Shown here piece after piece: positions 12,701 through 24,700 of a DNA stretch of 64,000 nt. The translations under genes and the position numbers were made by a program. Each line of letters begins with the position of its first letter. Position 1 is the stretch's first letter. The notes beneath the pieces are model-generated. The model worked only from the letters and a program-made list of their open reading frames with translations. It had not been told where the DNA came from and searched no databases. Source of the DNA: Siphonodentalium dalli (lineage: Eukaryota; Mollusca; Scaphopoda; Gadilida; Siphonodentaliidae); NCBI GenBank assembly GCA_032622095.1, contig CP136063.1:179281956-179345955 (forward strand), written 5' to 3'.

Positions 12701-15700
12701 CACCACAGTTCCTGACATTTTCTTGAATAATTCGCCCACATACTGACACTAACCCCGAGAGAGGATAAAAAAACACGCATACATTCATGCTATAAAGACA
12801 TTATCAATTAGTCCATCCGACTGTTTTGAGGGAGGCTAGCATAGCATTATCCAGACAAAAGTGTACGTAGTTGAATCAGAAAGGCTTCGAAACGGATGTG
12901 GAAATACAATCTTACCACACCAAATAAAATCGATATGCACGACATTCGATATCTTAAACATGCACCAGGTGTAGGGGTTGTGTATAGAGTGGCCCATTTC
13001 ATTCCCACTATCATGGCGCATGTCCACAAACTAGCACCGCGAGCATTGTTCTTCTCTGCTGAGAGATATTCGACGATACAACTGCGGGGCGTCATACAAT
13101 TTGCTTCGGATAATGGTGTGGGTAATCTGTACACTAGGGTCTTCTCCTTAGCATATAGACATCTGTCCAAGGGAATGAGACAGCTAGCAACCTTCGAAGT
13201 TGTCCACATATGCCAATGCGTTCGCTGAGTTTGTGAGTTGACGAACCGTCTATTGAGAAGTGACCAGCTAACTGGTTCGCCAGGTGTACATGTCGTTACC
13301 CCATGGGGTATGAGACACATACATAGAGATGACCTTCTGTAAGCTTGTATACTCATCGGTCATATGCCTTCCTAGTTCAAGATGAGGCACAAATATCATA
13401 GTTAGCAAATATTTAAAATCGTAAGCTAGACACCGGAAAATGAATTGTTTGAAACGTTATGATTAGAGGGACCCTACTCCCAGGAAGTGGTGAATACTTT
13501 GTCGGTGTGAGCGACCTAGATTTATCAGACAAAGAAATGGAAGCTGGTCCAGATAATTATGGACGTGACGTGGCAAATCAGAATCTGTTATCAGGTAATT
13601 GTTCTGATATAACTATTTGGCGCACCTACCCTTACGGCCATTATCGGCGCTAAGTGGAGACTGGATTTCGAAATGCCACATCGCGATATTAATTGTGGGT
13701 TTTCATCTTTCCAGAAGGATACGAGCTATGTTATGCGTTTTGGTACCTTTAAGTTGAACTAGTAGATGGTTTATGTACAGTTTCGTCCAAACATACCGAT
13801 ATTATGACAAAAAGTTGAAATTAATATGTGAAAATATCGATTTCTTTTCCATTTCTAGCCGCCAATTTAGCAGCGATCTTGGCTGTGAGTATCAATTGCC
13901 AAACCCTAATGAATACTTCATGTCACTATTCCATATCAACATGTAATGGTGGGTAGAAATCGCGAAACAATAACGCCCATCCTAAGAATGTAAAGGAATG
14001 TAGGCGTGTTTTCAAATTTCGGTCGCCATTTTGGCCGCCATCTTCGATTTGGAAAACCATTTCTTGCATGAGATGTAAGGTAATTACTTCGACTCAGTAT
14101 TTCCAACTCAACTGTACGCATGGATGGAGTTGTCTCGACAATAATGCCCAATGATGTGAATATGAGGGAATTTCGGTGATTTTTCAAAATCTGTCCGCCA
14201 TTGTGGGCGCCATTTTGGATTTGGGGGACTTTTATTTGGATATGGTACAAGGAAAGTTCTTCGCCTAAGTGTTCCCAACTTACAATAGTAAGCAGGTGTG
14301 GAGTTGTCATGACAATAATGCTCACTGATGTTAAAATCAGCGATTTTCAGCGATTTGTTTTATTTCTGGTGGCCATTTTGGCCGCCATCTTGGATTTGGG
14401 TAAATATTCCTCAACTCAGGTATAAGAGGAATCCTAGCTCGAGTATCTCCTGCAAATATATATGCATGGGTGTTGTTATAATAGCAATAACATTCATTGA
14501 TTCGAAACATAACATCGCGTTATTAACGGAGATTCGGCTTTGACCTATGATACCGGCATTTGGGGAAAACGTGATATCGGACAAAAATATCCCGCAATGA
14601 ATGCATATTATGGTCCCCATGTATTCGCCAATGACTCCTCTATATGATAAATGTATAACATGACGCAAACATTCTAACATTTTCTCACAGAGACAAACGA
14701 AAGGTGGTAACGTGACAGAAAAATAACATATTTTCACATTTCGGCGGCCATCTTGGCCGCCATATTGGATTCTGGTGTCGGATTTTTGGCTAATTTGTAA
14801 GGGTTGTATATTTTCATAACGAATCGAGCGGAAAACAAGACGGCATGTGACATCATCTTTACTATAACGGCGATCAAAGAAACCTGGCCACTTTTTTTTC
14901 TTGTTAACAAGTGAAAAAAATTAGAGGAGACCTTAAGGAAGAAAATTAGTGGGGTGAAGTTAAGTCCTGGGGGGGGGGGGGTGCAGAGGTTGACCAATAT
15001 CTCCTGGACTAAGACTTCTCTAGACCTAATTCGCGCTCTCCAGTTCACAAATTTTAAACTTTTATTTTTTTACATAATTTTCCGAATGTTCCTTTCCCCT
15101 TTGAAAAACATTCAAACTGAAATTCAAATGTGTACACAGGTAGAACCGCTCTGTTTCGGTCCAAGCGGTATTGCGTGGGAATAATCTATGCTCCATAGGA
15201 TTTCACAACCGAAATTTCAAGGTTATTGATCCACTGGTTTTGCCTCTACCCTCTGCACTCACGGCGAACTTTAGACATATTGTTCTAAGTTCCGAACGAG
15301 ATTCAAACATGTGGTTCGAAGTATCTTATAGGGTTCTTATTCGATATATTTGAATGTTTGTATAAATACTTTTTGTAATATATCTTTTATAAAATTATTG
15401 CGTTTAATCAGAGACGTGGAGACATGGTTTGGGGGGGGTGGGTGGTACCTGCCAAAACATTAGTTGGAAATTTCACACCAACAAAAGGTCGAAAATGTTC
15501 TTGAAGTTTGATTTTCGAACAATTTATTGTTTTTGGACCAATATATTTGCATATTTTCCTACCTTTGTTCAAAATTTTGGACTGAGATGGTCATCAGTTG
15601 GAAATATTCCAACATTATGGGAGTGACAGGTTGGAAATTCCTAACACTTGGAAAGCTTGTGTCCTGGTCCCTCCCCTGTGGCCAGTCACTGAAACCAGCT

Positions 15701-18700
15701 TGTTAATTTAAGAAAACAATATTGTCATACATTTGGTTAACATTGTCATTGGAATTGTCATCAGTTGGAAATTTTCCAACCTAAGCTGACCTAAGTGGGT
15801 GTGTCAGGTTTGAAATATCCAACTCTATAGGAAGGCTTAAGGCTAGTCTAGATGCTAGGATTTGCAATATTCTTGTTCAGATTTCAACAAATTTCCATGG
15901 CCGGCCCGGTGTGTCATTGTCCCTCCCCCGTGGCCAATACAAAACTGCTATTTAGTTTTAAAAAATAATTAACAATTTTACTACATTTGGTCCAACTTGT
16001 GGAGTGAAATGGTTGGAAAATTTTCACTTTAGCCTACACAAACATGACACTAAATCAACCAAATTAAGTAGGGGACATAATTAAATAACTAAATAAACAC
16101 TACATCAATAAAATAAAGTCGATTTAATCCCTTCTAATTAATGTGCCATGTGCATTTGTCTGGAGTTAGACCACTAGATGTTAGGATTTATACAATTTTT
16201 ATAGGTTAAAATATCTGAATGTTCTCATACCGGGAATATATAGAACCGTGGTTTATTAATATATAGGATACTGGGCCTGATCACTGAGGTGCAAGGGGGT
16301 GGGGTGACGGTGATCTGTATATATGTTCAACTTGTTTTGGTAGTCGTGTTGCTTTGCCATTACTAATTATTTATTTTTCAGTGTAATAACATATATGAGA
16401 GAGGGTACCATTAAGTGAATCAACATTTGTCCTCCAATCCCATTGTCTGTATAAACAAATGTATGTGTTATATATCATGTTTATCTAGATTTGACAAATA
16501 AATATGATTAAACTAAACTTTTGTACATTTCCAGCAATTGGAAATTTCATGCCTGACACAACAGTAGTTGGACATTAATTTGACACCATATTTAGGTTGG
16601 AATGTTCTCATTGTTTGATTTTTCAACCAGTAAAATGTGTAATTTTCCAATCTTAGGGTGTGTCAGGTTTGATATTTCCAAGGGGGTGCAAATGGAATTC
16701 TGCGAACCTGTGAGTTTGATTCAAGGGGGGGGGGGGGGTGCAGTTGACCAGTTGATGGCGCACTCCCATGGGAAACGTCTAGCCACGTGGGTATAATTAA
16801 TCAATAAATTGATTGACATTTCCACTATAATGACTATATATAGTCTTTAGATCCTAGAATAAGCTTTACATTTGTGTTTGTGCGATTGGGAGACGCAGTT
16901 CACATGCACGTTCACAAGACCACAACATTAGCCTCATGGGCAAAGCTTTATTTTCCAACTAATGTACAGCACATTTTGTCAAAGAATGCCTGTGTTTCTG
17001 CCCTATACACAGATTATTGTGCAGAACGACTGCATTAAACGAAACAAAACATTTTTAATATGAAATTGCTTTAAGACTAGATAGTACATACGTGTATCTG
17101 ATAATCCATCGATATCCTCATATAATCCTACTATTTCTTGAATAAGAAGGAACATATAATAATGAACAAAGATAAGACATATCCATGCAGGATCACGTGA
17201 ATTCGGTCAATGGTGACGTATCCGCCGAATTTGAAATCGATATGCGTTCGGGCGGTATTTTATGGATGGAATTATGAAATGAACATGATGAAAGTGACAA
17301 TGAAATTGACAATGATTGCTTCAATAATATTATTATTTGGAGTGGATCAATAACCTTGAAATTTCGGTAGTGAAATCCTATGGAGCATAGATTATTCCCA
17401 CGAAATACCGCTTGGACCGAGACAAAGCGGTTCTATCTGTGTACACATTTGAATTTCAGTTTGAATGTTTTTCAAAGGGGAAAGGAACATTCGGAAAATT
17501 ATGTAAAAAAAAAAAAATTTGTGAACTGGAGAGCGCGAATTAGGTCTAGAGAAGTCTCCTTGTGCAAACTGGAAACTGCGTTTTTTTTTTTTTTTTTGGA
17601 AATTGTGCTGTGAAGTTAGACGGACGTTGGACGTTCGTGGACATTCAACAATTTGATTATTTGCATGGAAATATGTTTGCAAGGAGGGTGATTTTTTTAA
17701 ACGAGAGTTGTGTGGGCACAAGGCAGCTGTTAGTCATATCAACAAATGCGAGTCTATGGTATTTCATTGAAAACAGACCGTGTCGCGAATGTCCACGAAC
17801 GTCCAACGTCCGTCCAACTTCACAGCGATATTCCCAAATATTTGATCACCCCCATTATCTCACAAACTGCAAGCATTGTGATATGCCGATGATTTTCATT
17901 CGTTACACATCCGGGTACGCCCATGGCACCCGAAACGGGCCCTATAATTGGGCCAGAAGCATATATTTGAATGTCTGTTTGAATGTCTTTCGAAAGGTAA
18001 ACAAATGGACGTTCGACTTAGAAAATTCTGTCTAAAGTTCGCCGTGAGTGCAGAGGGTAGAGGCAAAACCAGTGGATCAATAACCTTGAAATTTCGGTAG
18101 GGAAATCCTATGGAGCATAGCTTATTCCCACGCAATACCGCTTGGACCGAAACAAAGCGGTTCTACCTGTGCCTATATATGTGCGATTGGAGTCACCTGC
18201 CGGTAACCCCATTTTAGATCCACAGTGTTGAACGTCCAACGTCCAATGTTTTTCAAAGTAAAAAACATTCGGAAAATTGTCTTAATTTTTTTTTTTTAAT
18301 TTGTCTGTTTGAGAGCGCGAATTAGGTCAAGAGAAGTCTCCTGGTGCAAACTGGAAACTGCGTTTTTTTTTTTTTTTGGAAATTGTGCTGTGAAGTTAGA
18401 CGGACGTTCGTGGACATTCAACAATTTGATTATTTGCATGGAAATATGTTTGCAAGGAGGGTGATTTTTTTAAATAAGAGTTGTGTGGGCACAAGGCAGC
18501 TGTTAGTAATATCAACAAATGCGAGTCTATGGTATTTCATTGAAAACAGACCGTGTCGCGAATGTCCACGAACGTCCAACGTCCGTCCAACTTCACAGCG
18601 ATATTCCCAAATATTTTATCACCCCCATTATCTCACAAACTGCAAGCATTATGATATGCCGATGATTTTCATTCGTTACACATCCGGGTACGCCCATGGC

Positions 18701-21700
18701 ACCCGAAACGGGCCCTATAATTGGGCCAGAAGCATATATTTGAATGTCTGTTTGAATGTCTTTCGAAAGGTAAACAAATAGACGTTCGACTTAGAAAATT
18801 CTGTCTAAAGTTCGCCGTGAGTGCAGAGGGTAGAGGCAAAACCAGTGGATCAATAACCTTGAAATTTCAGTAGGGAAATCCTATGGAGCATAGCTTATTC
18901 CCACGCAATACCGCTTGGACCGAAACAAAGCGGTTCTACCTGTGCCTATATATGTGCGATTCGAGTCACCTGCCGGTAACCCCATTTTAGATCCACAGTG
19001 TTGAACGTCCAACGTCCAATGTTTTTCAAAGTAAAAAACATTCGGAAAATTGTCTTAATTTTTTTTTTTTAATTTGTCTGTTTGAGAGCGCGAATTAGGT
19101 CAAGAGAAGTCTCCTGGTGCAAACTGGAAACTGCGTTTTTTTTTTTTTTTGGAAATTGTGCTGTGAAGTTAGACGGACGTTGGACGTTCGTGGACATTCA
19201 ACAATTTGATTATTTGCATGGAAATATGTTTGCAAGGAGGGTGATTTTTTTAAATAAGAGTTGTGTGGGCACAAGGCAGCTGTTAGTAATATCAACAAAT
19301 GCGAGTCTATGGTATTTCATTGAAAACAGACCGTGTCGCGAATGTCCACGAACGTCCAACGTCCGTCCAACTTCACAGCGATATTCCCAAATATTTTATC
19401 ACCCCCATTATCTAACAAACTGCAAGCATTATGATATGCCGATGATTTTCATTCGTTACACATCCGGGTACGCCCATGGCACCCGAAACGGGCCCTATAA
19501 TTGGGCCAGAAACATATATTTGAATGTCTTTCGAAAGGTAAACAAATGGACGTTCGACTTAGAAAATTCTGTCTAAAGTTCGCCGTGAGTGCAGAGGGTA
19601 GAGGCAAAACCAGTGGATCAATAACCTTGAAATTTCAGTAGGGAAATCCTATGGAGCATAGATTATTCCCACGCAATACCGCTTGGACCGAAACAGAGCG
19701 GTTCTACCTGTGTACACATTTGAATTTCAGTTTGAATGTTTTTCAAAGGGGAAAGGAACATTCGGAAAATTATGTAAAAAAATAAAAGTTTAAAATTTGT
19801 GAACTGGAGAGCGCGAATTAGGTCTAGAGAAGTCTCCTTGTGCAAACTGGAAACTGCGTTTTTTTTTTGTGTGGAAATTGTGCTGTGAAGTTAGACGGAC
19901 GTTGGACGTTCGTGGACATTCAACAATTTGATTATTTGCATGGAAATATGTTTGCAAGGAGGGTGATTTTTTTAAATAAGAGTTGTGTGGACACAAGGCA
20001 GCTGTTAGTCATATCAACAAATGCGAGTCTATGGTATTTCATTGAAAACAGACCGTGTCGCGAATGTCCACGAACGTCCAACGTCCGTCCAACTTCACAG
20101 CGATATTCCCAAATATTTGATCACCCCCATTATCTCACAAACTGCAAGCATTATGATATGCCGATGATTTTCATTCGTTACACATCCGGGTACGCCCATG
20201 GCACCCGAAACGGGCCCTATAATTGGGCCAGAAGCATATATTTGAATGTCTGTTTGAATGTCTTTCGAAAGGTAAACAAATAGACGTTCGACTTAGAAAA
20301 TTCTGTCTAAAGTTCGCCGTGAGTGCAGAGGGTAGAGGCAAAACCAGTGGATCAATAACCTTGAAATTTCAGTAGGGAAATCCTATGGAGCATAGCTTAT
20401 TCCCACGCAATACCGCTTGGACCGAAACAAAGCGGTTCTACCTGTGCCTATATATGTGCGATTCGAGTCACCTGCCGGTAACCCCATTTTAGATCCACAG
20501 TGTTGAACGTCCAACGTCCAATGTTTTTCAAAGTAAAAAACATTCGGAAAATTGTCTTAATTTTTTTTTTTTAATTTGTCTGTTTGAGAGCGCGAATTAG
20601 GTCAAGAGAAGTCTCCTGGTGCAAACTGGAAACTGCGTTTTTTTTTTTTTGTTGGAAATTGTGCTGTGAAGTTAGACGGACGTTGGACGTTCGTGGACAT
20701 TCAACAATTTGATTATTTGCATGGAAATATGTTTGCAAGGAGGGTGATTTTTTTAAATAAGAGTTGTGTGGGCACAAGGCAGCTGTTAGTAATATCAACA
20801 AATGCGAGTCTATGGTATTTCATTGAAAACAGACCGTGTCGCGAATGTCCACGAACGTCCAACGTCCGTCCAACTTCACAGCGATATTCCCAAATATTTG
20901 ATCACCCCCATTATCTCACAAACTGCAAGCATTATGATATGCCGATGATTTTCATTCGTTACACATCCGGGTACGCCCATGGCACCCGAAACGGGCCCTA
21001 TAATTGGGCCAGAAGCATATATTTGAATGTCTGTTTGAATGTCTTTCGAAAGGTAAACAAATGGACGTTCGACTTAGAAAATTCTGTCTAAAGTTCGCCG
21101 TGAGTGCAGAGGGTAGAGGCAAAACCAGTGGATCAATAACCTTGAAATTTCGGTAGGGAAATCCTATGGAGCATAGATTATTCCCACGCAATACCGCTTG
21201 GACCGAAACAAAGCGGTTCTACCTGTGCCTATATATGTGCGATTCGATTCAGCTGCAAATAAGCGGTTTTAAGATCGTTGTTGTTGAACGTCCAATGTCA
21301 AACCAACTTCACAGTAATTTTCATCTGCAAATATGCGGATTTTATATCGTTTTTGTTGAACGTCCAACGTCCAACGTCCAATGTCAAACCAACTTCACAC
21401 TAATTTTCATCTGGAAATATCCGGATTTTATATCGTTTTTGTTGAACGTCCAACGTCCAATGTCAAACCAACTTCACACACCTGTTTTAAGATCGTTGTT
21501 GTTGAACGTCCAATGTCAAACCAACTTCACAGTAATTTTCATCTGCAAATATGCGGATTTTATATCGTTTTTGTTGAACGTCCAACGTCCAACGTCCAAT
21601 GTCAAACCAACTTCACACTAATTTTCATCTGGAAATATCCGGATTTTATATCGTTTTTGTTGAACGTCCAACGTCCAACGTCCAATGTCAAACCAACTTC

Positions 21701-24700
21701 ACACACCTGTTTTAAGATCGTTGTTGTTGAACGTCCAATGTCAAACCAACTTCACAGTAATTTTCATCTGCAAATATGCGGATTTTATATCGTTTTTGTT
21801 GAACGTCCAACGTCCAATGTCAAACCAACTTCACACTAATTTTCATCTGGAAATATCCGGATTTTATATCGTTTTTGTTGAACGTCCAACGTCCAACGTC
21901 CAATGTCAAACCAACTTCACACACCTAAAACAGGTGCTGCCTTATTTTTTTTTATTTTTTTTTATTTTAAATGAAAGAACATTCTACACTGAACGGGCCC
22001 ATCATCTCTCTGCATACGATTACGAAGCATATAATACATTCGATGATAGTAAAATTCATAATTGTTATTTTCGACTTACACTTATACCTGGCATATCTGA
22101 AAGATAGTTCAGAGGAAAGCGACGAAGTTAATTCCAACTCAAACATACATGTATTAGAGAGAAATACTTGTTAAATTTACTCATATATGTATACTCAAAT
22201 GTTGTTGTTGATTTCTATAGTCTCTGCTTCGTAGAATAAGGTAACCAGATTTCCATTATTTGAAAGTCTGTTGAGTACGAAGTAATGTTATACGGATGGC
22301 AGATTATAGCGGGAATACGCAAATAGAACTATCGCGTCGTCGAGTAATTTTTGTACATGCAGTTTTCAAGCAAATGTATCAAATAAATGTTATATTATAA
22401 ATGCATACTATAGTCCCATATACTCATTTAAGTTATTGTGTAGTCATTAGTCAGTGAGTGGCTTGAGTTCGCGCCCCGTATATTAACATAATGATTGTTT
22501 ACACGATCATGTGTGCCACATTGATGCTCAATCCACTTTCCGTCAATTAATTTGATTATACGTATTTTACATGGAAATCCGTAATTTAATTTATCAAGCC
22601 ATGAATTAAATATATATCAAATTAGTAACTTTGATTTTAAGATAACGTTTACAGAATACAACTTCGACTCAAATTACTTATTTTTTCTATATATTATCGA
22701 TATTAGATCGTTGTTATTATAATTAATTATTACCCGGAATTTATTTAAATTGTCGTATTATAGTAACCCTTTATATAATATTCCGATATTTTCTGACTCA
22801 CATGCGTATTCCACTTTTGAGATATTGCATCTGGTGCGGTGTTCATTCTTCATTGAAAAATATCCGAACATCAACTTCTTTATGGCTTTAGTTATAAACG
22901 AGTTAACTGGGTCGCTATACCATAATGGATCCGTCCATCCCCGTTCTGCACATTCAGTGCTACATGTCAAAGTTCTGGAGTAGCATTTCATATATGGAGC
23001 TTTTGAATATTCATGATTTCATTATGTGACTTCATTTTGTCACACTACTTGGAAGGTGCATGTATCTGATTTGGGGGCTCTCGAAACTTATATAGTTATT
23101 GCATATATGGAGCTTTTGAATATTCATGATAACATGAATATTCAAAATTCCATATATGTAATGATACTTCAGAACTTTGACCTGTAATGGGGGCTGGATG
23201 GATCCAATATGGTAGCGCCTCAGTGATCTCGCTTATTCCGACAAAACAGATGTATAGAATATTATAGCCTTCACAATGAAATGATTATGCAGTAATATGG
23301 CATATAGTAACATTGTTTGTAGAAACTGTACTATTGTATTTTTATGGATTCTTTGACATTTTGTTTAATTGATTTAATAGGCTCATTCTGAAATAATTTT
23401 CTGACGTCTGACATATAAATAAAGATCTGAGTATCTTTTTAGGGACCTTTGGTTGACTTCATTTTGTCACACCACTTGGGAGATGAATGTATATCTGGTT
23501 TGTGGCTCTCTATAATTTATATAGTTAATTTGTATTTATTTTTATTATAATAGATCTTTGATGATTTCAATACATGGTCAATAAAATGACAGTGTACGAT
23601 ATTGATATAGGCTATTAGCTTGCGTTGAGGTCAGGCTTCAAGATATGGTGCTGAAAATGTGCAGAATGAGGTCACAAGAGGGCGATTTCAGTGACGCTAC
23701 CCCGCACAGCGGTCTCGCATCACTAAATTCATCCTCCGAGGACCTCATTTTGATTCGGCATCATCTCCTATGGAAAGTATCTGTATTATCAATTAATTTT
23801 TAGTTTCTCTCTCTCTCTATATATATATCCCCAAACTAGCAAACGACAACATGCATAATCGAGGTGCTCATTACCCTACAATGGTGATGTAAAATGCGAT
23901 ACAAATATGTTTTGATTGTGATATCACTAATTCATTTTGTGATATAAATAAATAGAAAATGGCATAGCTGGACTACTATTCCTTCAACAGTTTGGGATAT
24001 CATTAAATCATTTCATGATATCCTAAAATCGAATTATTGATATCACTATTGAAATGCTTACTTATTTTGTGATATCATATATTCGATTTTGTGATATCAC
24101 AAAATGAATATATGATATCACTAATTCCATTTTGTGATATCTTAAAATCATTTTGTGATATCACTAATTCCCCAACATTTTATGATATCACAAAATCGAA
24201 TTATTGACATCAATAAATACTTGCTATGTTATGATATCAATAATTCGATTTTGTGATATCCAAAAATTCATTTATGATATCAGAATTGGAATTAGTGATA
24301 TATTGAAATCAGTTTGTGATATCTTAAAATATTTAAAGATATCATATATACGATTTTGTGATATCATATATTCATTTAGTGATAACATAAAATGAATTAT
24401 TGATTTCACTAAATATGTAAAAAATAGAACGGCGCCCCATACAAACGAATGGGAGAGTGCTCTTCAATTAATCCAAGACGTGAGTCCGTGAATTAGTGAT
24501 ATCATAAAATCGAATATGTCACATCTTAAATAACTAGTAATTCGAATTTGTGATATCATAAAATGACTTTAAGATATCATAAAATAGAATATATGATAAT
24601 ATCATAAAATGACTTTAAGATATCATAAAATAGAATATATAAGCATTTAGTGATATCAATAATTCTATTTTGTGATATCATAAAGTAATTTTATGATATC

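Larger units (their letters stand above)
8636..15011. mobile_element. Nested 6.4-kb palindromic transposable element
   Basis: The ends TAGTCCAGGAGATATTGG and CCAATATCTCCTGGACTA are exact inverted repeats. The flanking AGA is duplicated (8633-8635, 15012-15014) against the intact unit. Inverted similarity continues inward for at least 1.3 kb per arm, with weaker similarity through 10.7-11.2 and 12.85-13.35 kb. The interior holds two further elements (10194-10645, 11395-12360). The 3-bp duplication and long ends fit a cut-and-paste DNA transposon such as the CMC or PIF/Harbinger groups, but no transposase is recognisable, so it is non-autonomous or decayed. Confidence 0.82.
3876..21925. mobile_element. 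18-kb inverted-repeat structure filling intron 1
   Basis: Left end GGTGTGTGAAGTTGG (3876) and right end CCAACTTCACACACC (21925) are inverted and each is bordered by TA (3874-3875, 21926-21927). Both arms continue inward as tandem arrays of a ~735/780-bp unit in opposite orientation, around a ~2-kb non-repetitive core (15311-17340). The left array is interrupted by two nested elements. No transposase-like frame is visible, so mobility would have to come in trans. Alternatively it is a satellite-like array inverted by recombination. The TA flank is only 2 bp and weak on its own. Confidence 0.75.

Noticed and set aside
12847-13356. 169-codon minus-strand frame in the 6.4-kb element
   Set aside because: No recognisable family. 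It overlaps an equally open plus-strand frame, and the mirrored arm copy (10.7-11.2 kb) is broken into shorter frames.
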